From Entonaema liquescens (taxonomy: Eukaryota > Ascomycota > Sordariomycetes > Xylariales > Xylariaceae): DNA of 64,000 bases. Below are positions 33,402 to 44,294 of the stretch, piece by piece. A model generated the notes under the pieces. That model made no database searches and was not told the DNA's origin. It worked only from the letters and a program-made list of their open reading frames with translations. How positions within the stretch are numbered: the first letter of the stretch is position 1; each line of letters begins with the position of its first letter. The translations under genes and the position numbers were made by a program. Where the stretch lies: the NCBI GenBank assembly GCA_902805475.1, contig CADCSX010000005.1:288001-352000 (forward strand), read 5' to 3'.

Positions 33402-34717
33402 GATCCTTCGATTTTACCCCAAGGGGAGATAAAAGCAAGAGAGTACAAGGTCACAGGCCACAGGTGACACGAGGATGGAAAGAACAAACAGTCACTTGGA
33501 CCTACCTTTCTCGCTAAGTGGAGAGGAAAAGAGAAGAAAGTATCCAAGCTAAGGGGGAGATATAAATAGGTAACTAATACGACCTAATACGACCTGGTTC
33601 TTGATAGACAAGAGAGGGGTCGACTAGTTCAGAAATGGCTAGACAGGAATAGTATATGTAAGTGAGAATAGGTAAAGAAGAAGGGAATGTCTTGAACTTA
33701 TAAATATCGGGTACTGTTCATCATGTGGTTCGAAACCAGCTCCTTATATGACAAGCATTAGAAGAGAAGGGGAGTTCACCGAGGCAAGGGGGGAGTCATA
33801 ATCATCCCATACAAGTTGATTTGGGGTTTGGGGAAAGGTTCAGCTTATGCAGTAATATAAAATACTGTGATATCTTGTGATACGTTGAGCCTCGAGTGGT
33901 ATTTACCTAGTTATTAGGTAGGTACCTTGTTGCTTACTGCTTGTTGCATAGAAGTATAGCCAAGTATAGCCAAGTATGGCCAAGTATAGGTAGTTGATGT
34001 TTGTGTTATGTACTACTTTGAATTTGAACCAGCGCTTACGTGAAAGAGGATACCTAGAGGGGAAGAAATAGAAAGCTACCGCATGTACAGGGTTGTATCC
34101 CGCGCTGCTGAGATAAGCTTGGGTGATTTTAGGCGGGATTGGTTCAGCCTGCCTGTCAGTTGGGGGCCGAAATGTAGACGCTAGCCAATAAAAGCTCTAG
34201 GTAAGTTACCTTTCTAGGTACATACCTTGTTAACCCAGCCCTCAATTTATGGGTCATTCTGCAATAAAACATAGGACAAACATACCACCTAATTCTCCAC
34301 GAACAACTGGACTTAATACTTGCACCTACATCGTTAATGTTGAACATCCTTCCGTATTTGGTGCGATCCCGCGGTTTATCGAATGTGGCTTACCTTTTTT
34401 CTCTTTTTTTTTTTTTTTATCTCCAGGATAGTTACCTAGTTATATTTTATGAAAGGAACAAGTTACGTTATGATCAAAGATTTGTATAACTAGTTAACTT
34501 AAAGTGACATACATAAAAGGTGTGTATAAGACAAGAGACGGTTTATAGATGGAGCAGTATAATTGGTAAGTTTCTATTCAGAATAAAGAAAGCTAGGTTT
34601 TCAATCTATTTCTATTTAACAATGCTCATGTGTAAGACGTTGTACTACTATTTTGCGGTACTTTGGTAAAGCCTTTCGGATAGATGAAGACATCTCCAAA
34701 CACCTCCTTACTGGTGC
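33402..34717. other. Spacer with GTATAGCCAA tandem repeat
   Basis: 1.3 kb between the 5' end of the calpain and the 3' end of the F-box-like gene. It has an imperfect four-copy GTATAGCCAA repeat at 33952-33992 and TAGGTA motifs near 33915 and 34200. No supported coding frame or RNA gene was seen. Confidence 0.5.
33952..33992. repeat. Tandem repeat, about four copies of GTATAGCCAA
   Basis: The unit is 10-11 bp with one A-to-G variant. It lies upstream of the calpain gene. Confidence 0.8.
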
Positions 34718-35902
34718 TTAACGTCCTTCCGCAATGATTCTTCTCTCCGCCGGGGTCCAGTCGTATTCTAGAGGGATAACGAGGTTCAACGTACCAATAA
34801 GAGCGATGAAGCGGTCAGTTCCTAGTTTGCGAGCCTTTACCGCCGGTAGGCTTGTATAGTGCTTATTTAAATTGAGGACCGTGCTGAACCGTATACTATA
34901 GCTCTCACACCACGGAGATCCTCTCATTGCTTCGAACATCTCTTTTTGCGTCACATCTTGACGCTCACCAAACATCCCATAGAACCTTATATGCGGAAGA
35001 CATACTCTCCACATTCGGTCCAACATGTTATCTATTATAGTGGTAGGGATAGGCTGGTTGAGGTGCCCAGAATAAAATTTCTCAAGCGTATTAATAATGG
35101 TTCTAAGAACATGCCCGCCTGGCCTTGTTGGGTCGGTATACCATGATGGGGACTCAAGTAATGCATCAAATCCTTCTAACGCCAACTCAGGATGGTACTG
35201 GAATTCAGGATCATTCTTAAGGAAGAATTTGATGCCGGGTAGAAAGGCGAGGCGACAGACATCCCGAAACGTGAATTGGAAACACATGCCAAGGCATCTT
35301 ACCGTTCTTTCCGGGAGGTAATGCGAGAAAAGCCAACCGTCTCTGATGGGAATATTCTCGTAGCACATTTCACTCATAATGTTGCCGAGACCAAGTTGTT
35401 GCCGCCGTCTAAGAATGAGCTCTATAGCGAGCAGCTCACTACGAGCTATGGCATTCCCCAATAGCATCGAAGGAGAAGTTAAACTCCAGATATCCAAAAC
35501 GTCGTTGGGGTTGGGAGTGACTGAAATAGTCGTATCAAGGACTAGCTCAAAGCATTCTCGGCCACCAGGCCCTGCGAGGAGATGAACCATTAGTTCATAT
35601 TCGAAACGACGCCGAATGAATTCCTCCCAAGTCGGCGTGAACTCACAGTTGTCATCCTTTAGAGTACCCGAGAGGAGCAGATCACGAATGTAAGTTAACA
35701 GGCCGATGTTGCGGTCCCTGAAAGCGCAAGATAAGGGATGAATTCCGAAATATTTCCCGGGATTCTCGAAAACATGTCGTATAGCCCAAGAGAAGACCAT
35801 GTCGTTTAGCTGACGATTCATGCGTCCCATTCGGAGGGAATCGTATAACGGCAAGCGTTTTGCGATTTCTCCCATGATATCCCGAGAGAGTGATGGAGCC
35901 AT
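34718..35902 (-). CDS. F-box-like fungal hypothetical protein
   Basis: Single exon of 394 residues, ATG at 35902. The first 40 residues (SRDIMGEIAKRLPLYDSLRM followed by GRMNRQLNDMVFSWA) look like an F-box helical start: Ile-Pro/Leu-Leu helices with a short loop and no signal peptide. The rest is a helical protein with no clear repeats, although IHPLSCAFRDRNIGLLTYI resembles the entry to ankyrin-type repeats common in fungal F-box families. If the F-box is genuine, the protein would link substrates to an SCF ubiquitin ligase; the substrate is unknown. The ORF is clean, with no RIP-like codon pattern, even though a mobile element starts only 440 bp upstream. Confidence 0.6.
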   Translation of the reverse strand: MAPSLSRDIMGEIAKRLPLYDSLRMGRMNRQLNDMVFSWAIRHVFENPGKYFGIHPLSCAFRDRNIGLLTYIRDLLLSGTLKDDNCEFTPTWEEFIRRRFEYELMVHLLAGPGGRECFELVLDTTISVTPNPNDVLDIWSLTSPSMLLGNAIARSELLAIELILRRRQQLGLGNIMSEMCYENIPIRDGWLFSHYLPERTVRCLGMCFQFTFRDVCRLAFLPGIKFFLKNDPEFQYHPELALEGFDALLESPSWYTDPTRPGGHVLRTIINTLEKFYSGHLNQPIPTTIIDNMLDRMWRVCLPHIRFYGMFGERQDVTQKEMFEAMRGSPWCESYSIRFSTVLNLNKHYTSLPAVKARKLGTDRFIALIGTLNLVIPLEYDWTPAERRIIAEGR

Positions 35903-36339
35903 TGTGAATAATTTGTTTTCGACGCGTTGGCTATAAGATAGGTAATATGTTCTTGACGGTGAGTGTAGATGAGTGTAGATTATGTTGGTGATGTGCGAAT
36001 GAAAAGTATCTCATAATCGTATATTCGCTTCTTCATATATTAGAATATCTTGAGGATTGTTCCATGTCTGTACTTTGACAATTAAGTACAACATTTCTGT
36101 TGGCTTACTGGGCTTTGATGTAAAGGCTAACAGCTCTCCTGGAAAGCAACTGCGTACTTGTTTAGTTACAGGATAACTATCTCGAAACTATCCATTCATA
36201 CTCGCATAGCTTGCTATTGGTGTTGACCAAAACAATAAAGAACGTAAGGGTTGCGGAATACTAATACTGTCGGCAAGCAACGCATTAATATGATATCTCC
36301 AAAGCAATTTTACGTTAGGTATAGGAATGAGTCGTATAC
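35903..36339. promoter_or_regulatory. Promoter side of F-box-like gene
   Basis: 437 bp between the ATG of the F-box-like gene and the left inverted repeat of the element. No gene was seen. Composition is ordinary. Confidence 0.4.
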
Positions 36340-36410
36340 TAAGGTAGATCACCCATCTACGAGCCTACCCCTGAACGAGCCACGATTTCCCATACAAAAT
36401 CGCCAAAACA
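36340..36410 (+). repeat. Left terminal inverted repeat (71 bp, includes TA)
   Basis: It begins TAAGGTAGATCACCCATCTA and ends CGCCAAAACA. Base composition is balanced, near 48% GC, against an AT-only interior. It matches the right arm exactly. Confidence 0.95.
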
Positions 36411-37057
36411 GCATATTTATAATTAATTAAATAAAATAGGTATTAAAAATCGGAAAGTTAATTTAAAATTGTATTTTAAAATTATAATTACATATATTTT
36501 TAAAAAAAAATTTATTAATATTTAAAAAGATATAAAATATTTAAACTTTTTTAAAATAATTTAATATTTTATATAAATTTCAAAATTAAATAATTAAATA
36601 ATTAAAAGTCTAATTAAAATGAAAAAAAAAAAATTTCGATTATTTAATTTTTTCTTATTTAATATAAATTAATATTATTACGTAATATAATTATTTTAAT
36701 TAAATTAAAATATTAATATAATAAAATATTATATAAATGAATAAAGAAAATTATATTACGTAATATTTTAATTGTTTTAATTAATTTGGATTTTTCTTTA
36801 TTTAAAACCATTTTTTATATTTTTATATAATAAATATTCGAAAAGTTATTAAAGATATTAATCCTTAACAAATTTGTTAATAATTTATATGTAAAAATGT
36901 TATACGTTAATAAAACGTTTAAAAATATATATTTTATTAAATATTTAGTAAATCTTTTTAAATATTCTATTAAATATTATAAAATACTAAAAAGTATTAA
37001 TTATTTTAAATTTATATTATTACGTTGATGGGTTTTTAAAATTAAATAGAAATATAG

Positions 37058-37128
37058 TGTTTTGGCGATTTTGTATGGGAAATCGTGGCTCGTTCAGGGG
37101 TAGGCTCGTAGATGGGTGATCTACCTTA
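37058..37128 (-). repeat. Right terminal inverted repeat (71 bp, includes TA)
   Basis: It begins TGTTTTGGCG and ends GATCTACCTTA, the exact reverse complement of the left arm. Confidence 0.95.
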
Positions 37129-37791
37129 TATTCCAGACCTGACTGTCTAAGGGTGGGTTTCAATTAAGCGAGCTACGGTATATATTGTCACGATGTAAAG
37201 CATAACTACTAATGGGTAACTACGGCGTTGCCTTTGCAACGTAGATCTCACATGTCTTCTATATGCAAGTCCTTTATGACTCTTGTCAAGGCATATAATG
37301 CAACTAGTCGCTATGTGGTAATCCATGTATATTGATGTGGCTCTTCCAGGTTGGTAAGCTTACGTCTCCCAATTCCAGATATATCGTGCGATACTTGTGG
37401 GCTTAGAGACTCTCTATGAAGTAAACTAGTCGTAGGGTAATTTACGTTCCTATATATGTTTTGAGACCTATACCGCGATTCTCTTAGTAAGAAATACCTA
37501 TACAGCATTTCGTGCACGGTTCAAACTACTCCAGGTATGGATATATCCTGCGATTTCTTAACATGAGTACCTAGTATAGCCATTGCCGTACTTCAAAAAA
37601 ACAGCAAAGGGGTAACTATGGATTTGAATATATATATATATAAGTCAAGCACGCCATCAAATCCTTAGTTATAATCTGCCCTCAAATCAGCTTACCAAAG
37701 CATACGACTCTAAACACCAACAATCTTCGCCGTCACATATCAAAACCATATTCTCTAATACTCCTTTTATTTTAGAAGCTTCCTTGACAAT
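37129..37791. promoter_or_regulatory. Upstream region of secreted cysteine-rich protein gene
   Basis: 663 bp between the transposon end and the ATG at 37792. The region contains a TATATATATATATA run at 37628-37643, about 150 bp before the ATG, then a pyrimidine/CAA-rich leader. No other gene was seen; frames at 37311-37517 are not supported. Confidence 0.5.
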
Positions 37792-38097
37792 ATGCGTCTT
37801 ACTCAATTTCTCGCGATTCTTTCCCTCGGATTAATAGGCGCCCTTGGCCAAACCCGCGAATGCTCAACTCGGGATGACTGTTCAGGGAGTAAAGTCTGTC
37901 AGCGTACGTGAAGTGTCTCGAACTAAAACTATTAACTTAGCGCCCTACGAGATTATAATTCAGATAACCAAGCTAATACTAATATGTCTATAGATAAAAC
38001 TTGCCAATATTATGAGAGTTGGATTTGTACTGAGCCAAGTGACCCAGCTTGTAACAATGGAGTCCAAGATGAGTGCTATCATAGCTGCGATAAATGA
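37792..38097 (+). CDS. Small secreted eight-cysteine protein (effector-like or antimicrobial-like)
   Basis: A two-exon gene, 37792-37903 and 37994-38097, too interrupted for ORF searches. It encodes 71 residues and the exons sum to 216 nt. Residues 1-19 are a classic signal peptide (MRLTQFLAILSLGLIGALG, likely cut before Gln20). The mature 52 residues hold eight cysteines at 24, 30, 36, 41, 49, 57, 65 and 69, spaced C-x5-C-x5-C-x4-C-x7-C-x7-C-x7-C-x3-C, and two Trp/Tyr-containing loops (CQYYESWIC). An even cysteine count suggests four disulfides. The intron has a GTACGT donor, a TACTAAT branch-like site and a CTATAG acceptor. No family is recognised. Small cysteine-rich secreted proteins of this form act as effectors, antimicrobial peptides or developmental signals in fungi; which applies here cannot be told. 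Confidence 0.75.
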
Positions 38098-38263
38098 AGC
38101 ATCACACTTGACACGGAGGTATATAGGAGTATATATGAAGTGACTGGCTTCATTAAATGTCAATGGTGTATATATTTTTTGACTGATAGTTAGTCACTTA
38201 AGACAATCTTCAGAATCCCGTCAATCGCTCTGTGCGTAAACTCTAGTGTCTAGAGAAATATAA

Positions 38264-39607
38264 CTAGCCCCTTTTCTCCTTTACCAGGTTGAATATACCC
38301 TTCTGGAATTCCCCATGAAGCGCAATGACTTTGGGATGCATAGGTGGAATAATCTGACATACTCCTGTCCCACAGATACCAGTCTCGTGGTCGATAAACC
38401 ACATACAACTTGGAAACCCGCCCCAAAATACGGTGTTTGGCGCGAACCAGCCATCATGACCTTCCTTTACCACCAATCCGGCAAAGCTCCAAGTCTTCCT
38501 AATAGACAATGGAATCTGCAGGCCAAGATACTGCGTCTTTCCCGGTGAGGAGGCAATATCGTCGTTCAGACATTGCTCAAGTTTCTCGTCAAGCTGTGGA
38601 CGGAAAAGCTCTTCGTATGATTCAGGCGATAGGAGCTTAGGATCTCGCCGGAGTACAGCGGATAGAAATGTGTAGTATGCCTTTGGGGTGGCGAAGACAC
38701 CTGCACCCCCTAAGCAATCCGATGCTCCGCCCTTCATATCAAAGTCCGAGGCGTCAACTGCCGGCGGCTCTCCTTTCTCGTTGAGTGTGCTAAGGTCAGC
38801 TACTCTATCTTTCATGTCTTCCCTCGCTCTGGGGAAGAAACTAGCGTCATTTTCGATTCCAAGGGGTTTCCAGATACGTTCGCGCATAAACTCGTCGAGG
38901 GTAAGGTGACTTACGGCTTCCACTGCCTTGCCAACCCATTCGAAACTCGTACCATACGAAAATCCCGTGCCCGGCGGGTACACCAGAGGCAAGGTAGCGA
39001 GGTGTTCGACATTCGGGCCCGTGAACGGCTTTTCGCCGCGTGAGGCGCGCCACTTTATGAGCAATGGGTTAAAGTTATCGTACTCGTGGCCAGATGTGTG
39101 AGTAAGTAGCATTCTAAGAGTGATTGGAATGGTGTTCGGCGTAAGAATAGGCACGTTCTTTTCATCGTCGAAGCCGGTAATGATACCGTATTTTCCAATT
39201 CCAGGAAGCAATGGTTTCACATCTTTATCTAGATCTAAATTTCCATCCTGGACGCATTGCAGGGCAGCAACTGCAGTCATCAGCTTGCTCATAGATGCAA
39301 TACCGCTGAGTGTGTCCTCCGTATAAGGGAGGTCAGTCCCTTCTTTAAGACTCGCTTTCCCAAAGGACTTAGAGTAGATGATGTTGCCTATTTGGTTTAG
39401 TTAGTTATCGGACCAGAACGAGTGTGGTCATGATGATTTAACGTCTTGGAATACTGAAAAGTTGTATTCTATAATTCACCCAGCCAAACGCCCGTAGCAA
39501 CAACTAAAAAGAAACCGACCATCTTTATCTCCGGCAAAAGCCGAAACACCAGGAAGTAATCCCGAAGCTATAGCATCTTCATATAGTTTATCGATATTCT
39601 GTGCCAT
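38264..39607 (-). CDS. Serine hydrolase of the class C beta-lactamase / LovD transesterase family
   Basis: Two exons, 39607-39520 and 39387-38264, give 403 residues. The 132-nt intron joins SAFAGDKDG to NIIYSKSFGKASL. The active-site signature SxxK is present as Ser61-Met-Ser-Lys64 in SGIASMSKLMTAV, and the second catalytic motif as Tyr174 in FSYGTSFEWVG. MLLTHTSGHEY and GGAGVFATPKAYY are family hallmarks. There is no signal peptide, so it is cytosolic like LovD-type acyltransferases, esterases and fungal lactamases. Substrates in this family range from beta-lactams and mycotoxin lactones to polyketide acyl transfer; nothing in the neighbourhood (no PKS/NRPS) decides. The gene is complete, convergent with the small secreted protein and 166 bp from it. 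Confidence 0.92.
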
Positions 39608-41041
39608 GGTTATAAACTGCGATTCGGTTCTGAGTACAGCCAAGTAAATAGCTCTTATAAGGAGACAGCGAGTTTAGATAGAAACATATGGTTAAATAGA
39701 ATACTTCCGAACACGAAAGTGAATCTACTAATAGTGATGATCATAAAGCTAAGGATCGTGAGGGGTTGAAACCGTATTTCCCGGTCGATCGATCGATTGG
39801 TAAGCATGAGCTCTGTCTGCAAGATAAAATCGTTCTCTTTTGGGTTGGTGGAGTCTGATACTTGAGCTAGATGCATACATATCAAGGCCAGATGCTGTCA
39901 TCTATAGTCCTATTTCTCGCTTATAAGTCGCCAAGAAAATCGCATAAAACTATTCTACCAGATTCCACTTTAACTTCCCTAGACTCTATTGTAGAAAAGA
40001 CTATAATATATTCGCTCTAGCTACTCTCTCTGGTTAGTTTAAGAATCATTCTAGGTACTCTTTCTTCACACTAGTCGGAATACACATTTGCCTGTCTTGA
40101 TCTCTTCGTCTCCTCTCAGTACTAGAAGATCTATCCAGGATGCCACCTTCTATCACATATCAGGTATCTTCACGTCGCCACCTTATTCATTGTTGCCGAG
40201 AAGGCCATCCACAGGTATTTATAAGCAGCGTATACCTACGAGATGTCTGAGGAAAGGTCGGAGAACAGCTTCAATTATCTAAGGGACGTAACACTAGATA
40301 CTCATGGCATAGTTCCTGATTGCCAGCTATATAGATGAGATAGCCCGTTTAGTATCGTCCCTCGATGGTGTGAGTATGCCTTTCCATTACCTAGTACCAT
40401 ATAAGATCCGTGGAGCCTAACCTGCTATTGGTATGATTTATTATTTACTTATATGGCATCAAGGTTAAGAATGAAAAGGCGACTTTGGATATCCATTCTA
40501 CTCCGTCCCCAAATATATTCGGACAAATCTTGTAGTATTGCTTTATAGTTTTAGCTTATGAGAAATTCCCCTTTCGCGAATCGGTAATGCATATACCCCC
40601 TGGTAGCATCTTATATGAGTCTAGAATAACATCGACATTCAATCCCCCTTTATCAATGCGCCACGCAAGTCTTTAACAACAACCTTTCCGGTTTATATTA
40701 GGCGTCTAGTTTCAGGTCGAATCATAAAAGTCAACTAGAGACCTCGGCATTAGGCATGATCCTATAAGGAACAAGTAATAGGAGAAATAGGTATAGGTAT
40801 CAAGTTATAACTATACGGCAAAGATAGCTTCCCGTGACTCAAGTTGGAAAACATACCAGAAAAGACAAACTGGGTCCACGTATTAAGGCCTTCAGCAGCG
40901 AATTCCCCAAGTGCTCAATTATAACAAAGTAACTAAACAGTAAGACCGGCGTCAGTTCCGTCCAAAACTTGAAAGCAAACGACACTTCCTTTGAGAGGCT
41001 ACAAGCTTAAGAGATGATATTGTGCAGCTATACCTATCAAA
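39608..41041. other. Spacer between hydrolase and SDR
   Basis: 1.4 kb. This is the promoter side of the hydrolase and the 3' side of the SDR. Only short frames (such as 40088-40282) without family resemblance. Composition is AT-rich but not RIP-extreme. No repeat was noticed. Confidence 0.45.
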
Positions 41042-42079
41042 TCAACCAGTTAATCCGCCGTCAACCGGAAGAATCGCTCGAGTGATGAATTTACTCTCAT
41101 CACCTAAGAGGTATCCAACCATTGCCGCAATCTCGTTTATCGGTACGAGCTCTGTGAACAGCACCGGAAGTTTACCTAGGGTTAAATCGGGAAACTTCTC
41201 AAGCAAGCTCTTGTTCATTCCCCCGTCGACCACACCTCTAGATGGAGTAATAGTTAGTCATGAAATAAGTTCCAAACACACATAGAGGTAAGAGGGAATT
41301 AGGAAGTACAGAATCCCATAGCCAGACTTCAGACTGGGCTCGTATAAAAAGGGGGGTACTTACGGGCACACAGCATTGACTCGGACACGACGGTGTGCCT
41401 GTTCGGCTGCGGCTACTTTAGTCAAGCCGACGACGCCGTGCTTCGACGCTGCGTAGGCAGGTATGACATGAAATCCACGTATCCCAGAGGCGCTAGACAT
41501 ATTTACAATGCTGCCGCCATCCTCAACTGCGAGTAGCTGGAACTTGAGACAGTTGAATACCCCGGTCAGGTTGACATCGATGACACTAGACCAGTTCTCT
41601 GAACTCATTTCCGCTATCTTGCTTCCATCACCGAGGATGCCTGTTGTTACGAATTCGGCAGTCAGATAACCAGCCATGTTTCAGCTGAATGAAGAAAAGG
41701 GGGAGTACCGGTATCGCACCGGAAGGGGATGTGAATCAAGGTGAGAGAATATTGCTCCGTAGGTGTATTAATGGAGCAACGCCGACGTACCAGCATTATT
41801 AACACATCCGTCAATCTTCCCGAACTTTGCTTTCGATCCGATGACCCACTCTTCAACGGCTTTCGGGTCTGTAACGTTTAGAGACCAAGTCAATACCTGA
41901 ATATCAGGGTAGGTTTCAGTTAGGTGCTGTGCTTTTGCGTCGAGTTTGTCCTTCTGTACATCCACTAGAGACAATGAAGCACCACGAGCCGCGATGTAGT
42001 CGGTGATAGCTGCCCCGATTCCGTTGGCTGCTCCCGTCACAAGTATAACCTTTCCTGCAAGGGGCTTTGGGCTTGCCAT
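41042..42079 (-). CDS. Classical short-chain dehydrogenase/reductase, apparent one-base deletion
   Basis: NAD(P)-dependent oxidoreductase of about 268 residues; substrate unknown. Exons are 42079-41791, 41684-41364 and 41237-41042. Exon 1 carries the cofactor motif ILVTGAANGIGAAITDY with an acidic residue in SLVDVQKDKL, which favours NAD, and NNAG at its end. Exon 2 has WSSVIDVNLTGVFNCLK, the catalytic Ser in NMSSASGIRG and Tyr/Lys in AYAASKHGVVGLTK. Exon 3 finishes with FITRAILPVDGGLTG. Intron 1 (41685-41790) has a good donor and acceptor, but exon 2 then reads into a stop. One additional A in the AAA run at 41679-41681 would restore NNAG-AENMAGYLTAEF. The exon sum, 806, is one below a multiple of three, which supports the missing base. 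Confidence 0.87.
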
Positions 42080-43243
42080 CGTCTTTGAGGGTGGGTGGAA
42101 ATAAGTTGAAGAACCAGTTTAGATTACAGGAGGGGGGTTTGATCGAGTTAAACGGCAGACACTTCAACCTCGTAGGCGTCCCCTATCTTATAGACGAATT
42201 GCCTTCCGACTTTCAGGAGGCACGGGTTGGAATAATGGCCAGTGTAACGAGTCATCCTTCTCAATGTTACCGGCAATCTGCGGGTGAATTAAGGATAAGC
42301 CACTTCTAACCAGTTTAATCTAGAGGGTGTACGCTCATGTCGCTTCGTGGTATCTCATTGCTTTTCGAATGTTGGTCTTGAAATCACGTCGCATCCATGC
42401 ACATGCGGCGTTGCTATCACGCTTCTGTCGGAATTGGACTCCAAATGATCTCGGCAGATTAATATTATTGGCAGATTGCAACTAATATCTTCGATTCCAT
42501 CGGGTCAGATGAAAGATACAAATTGAAGATAGTGGTATCATGATGAGTAGAGAGGGGGAATGGAAGGTTACATAAGAGGGAAGCTGAGTATGTTGGCTAT
42601 CAGACATAAGATGACGAGAACGCACAATACTTGAATCTCCGCGGCTAACATACTAGTTATAGTATAGTACTATAGTATATAATATGTATACGTGAACAAG
42701 TGCAATAGTCTGCGATGGGTAACATCTTGTTGTTTTGCACTACCTCGGCTATGCTCCAGCTAAGGGTCACCAAATGCCAAGGGCTCGTTGGATGTGAACT
42801 CGTAATCGGTAACTACATTAGGTACGCCGTGTAACATCATCGAGGAATAGTATTAAGAAAGGCTATCGCTATTATCTATCTAGTCTGCTCTTTTGTCTCT
42901 CGAAGACTTGTGGGTTATTGTACTTTAAGGGGCGAGTGTAAAATATAGATCCAAACGAGCTTGCTAGGAATCCTATAATGATATCCTCAAATTATCCAAG
43001 TCTCTTGTGATCTACTAGAAGCAGAGTAATGCTTAACACATCTTAAAGAAATAGTTATTTTCGAGCTAACGGACGGAAAAGGTAAGACAAACGATAATTT
43101 CGCTAGTTCTAACAATCCAAGACCAACATCAGATACTCAAGCCACTACTCAGCTCACGAACCAATTCGCTGACCACCATTAACTAACCTTCGCCCAGATG
43201 ATTACATGTGTGGCTAACTTATGCTGTCTACGCTAAACTCCTC
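42080..43243. other. Spacer upstream of SDR
   Basis: 1.16 kb. It holds a TATAGTACTATA palindrome near 42666-42678. No gene was seen on either strand. Confidence 0.45.
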
Positions 43244-44294
43244 CTACAGCCCTTGCTTGGCTTCCCCTTCAAGTTGCTTCGACTGCTCATGTAATAGCCA
43301 CATGTCTGCCAGCAAGTCCATATGATCAGAAGCACGCCTGGCAACATTTTCCGCGCACGTAGTCCCCACCTGGCGCTCGCATTCGACGAGGAAGATCATC
43401 GTTTCCTTGATGCGTCGCTGCCAAAACTCCCATCGATGTAGCGTCAAGCTAGGGGCCGGATGGCGATCGCCGTAAGTCTTGTCAAGCTCGAGCTGGTATA
43501 GCTCCCCGTGCCACAAGGTTGCATGAAGAGCTAGTGGTTCGTAGCCCTTCTTGATCTGCCAGTATATCTTTCTTCCGCAAGGAATAATCCACTGGGCCAC
43601 TGAATCAAGTAGCCTGTCGTAGTGTTGGGCGCTGTCCCAGCCGGTTTCTAGCGCATCGCGCATCGCGAACACAAAAAAGACTAGGTAGTCCGTCACATCG
43701 AGGCTGTACATGGAAGAAGCAAAGTAATGGAAGTGGTAATTCAAGAGAGCGCGATTATTCCCGCGAGGTCTTACTTCTGGAGAACCTATAGTTATATTGA
43801 ATAAGAGTCAATATAGTCTTTCCTATAGACGACTAGATTATACAAGACATAGATATTTTAACGCGGCATTGCTACTTACTGTAAGCAATGGAGAGTCCCA
43901 ACATGATATCGTCTCCCGTCAATAGCCGCGGTGCGTCAGGCGGCAGGAATTTCTGGAAATACACGGTACTCCTGAGTAGTTCGAAGATAACAGAAAAAGG
44001 GTTCCAAGCCCTGCTTGAGGAAGGGTCCAAGGAGAGTTGTACTAGAATGCCGTGGAAGATAACCTGGCTGACAAAAAATTCAGCTCTCATCTCCGGCCTG
44101 ATGTGTGATAAAACGAGACAGAAAGTGTCCGCCTCTTCTGGCTTCACGGCTTGACAACGGCGTGCAAAATCTGTGACGATTTTGAATAATGATTTACATG
44201 CGGCAAACTCTAGATATGACATACGCCAATCCGCTTTACTCCTGATGAAGATATGGTCAGGTTTTGCGAATGAGAAGGGACGGATGTCGTCCAT
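43244..44294 (-). CDS. Fungal hypothetical protein, unrecognised
   Basis: Two exons, 44294-43880 and 43785-43244, sum to 957 nt and give 318 residues from the ATG at 44294 (MDDIRPFSFAKPDHIFIRS). The intron (43786-43879) has a GTAAGTAG donor and a CTATAG acceptor. The protein is a rich helical sequence with no signal peptide, transmembrane segment or catalytic motif that I recognise. There are repeated aromatic helices (WQIKKGYEPLALHATLWHG, RWEFWQRRIKETMIFLVECE). Filamentous fungi have many paralogous helical families of this kind with no known role. The ORF is undamaged, so I treat it as a real gene of unknown function. Confidence 0.65.

Larger units (their letters stand above)
36340..37128. 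mobile_element. Non-autonomous DNA transposon (MITE-like) with perfect 71-bp terminal inverted repeats and AT-only core
   Basis: The left arm 36340-36410 and the right arm 37058-37128 are identical when one is reverse-complemented, 71 of 71 positions. Both ends read TA-AGGTAGATCACCC, so a TA target duplication with a 785-bp element (36342-37126) is the natural reading, as for Tc1/mariner or Fot1/pogo elements. The core (36418-37050) is almost pure A/T, has no long open frame and cannot encode a transposase, so it would need a helper. Class is inferred from the TA duplication and long inverted repeats. Confidence 0.85.

Noticed and set aside
33721..33760. GGTTCGAA T-loop-like sequence suggesting a tRNA
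   Set aside because: No acceptor stem or cloverleaf could be built around it. No tRNA, 5S rRNA or other RNA gene was found in the window.
20478..42079. A possible secondary metabolite cluster (GRE2-type reductase, LovD-like hydrolase, SDR)
   Set aside because: The genes are 17-20 kb apart with housekeeping genes between, and there is no PKS, NRPS, terpene synthase or P450.
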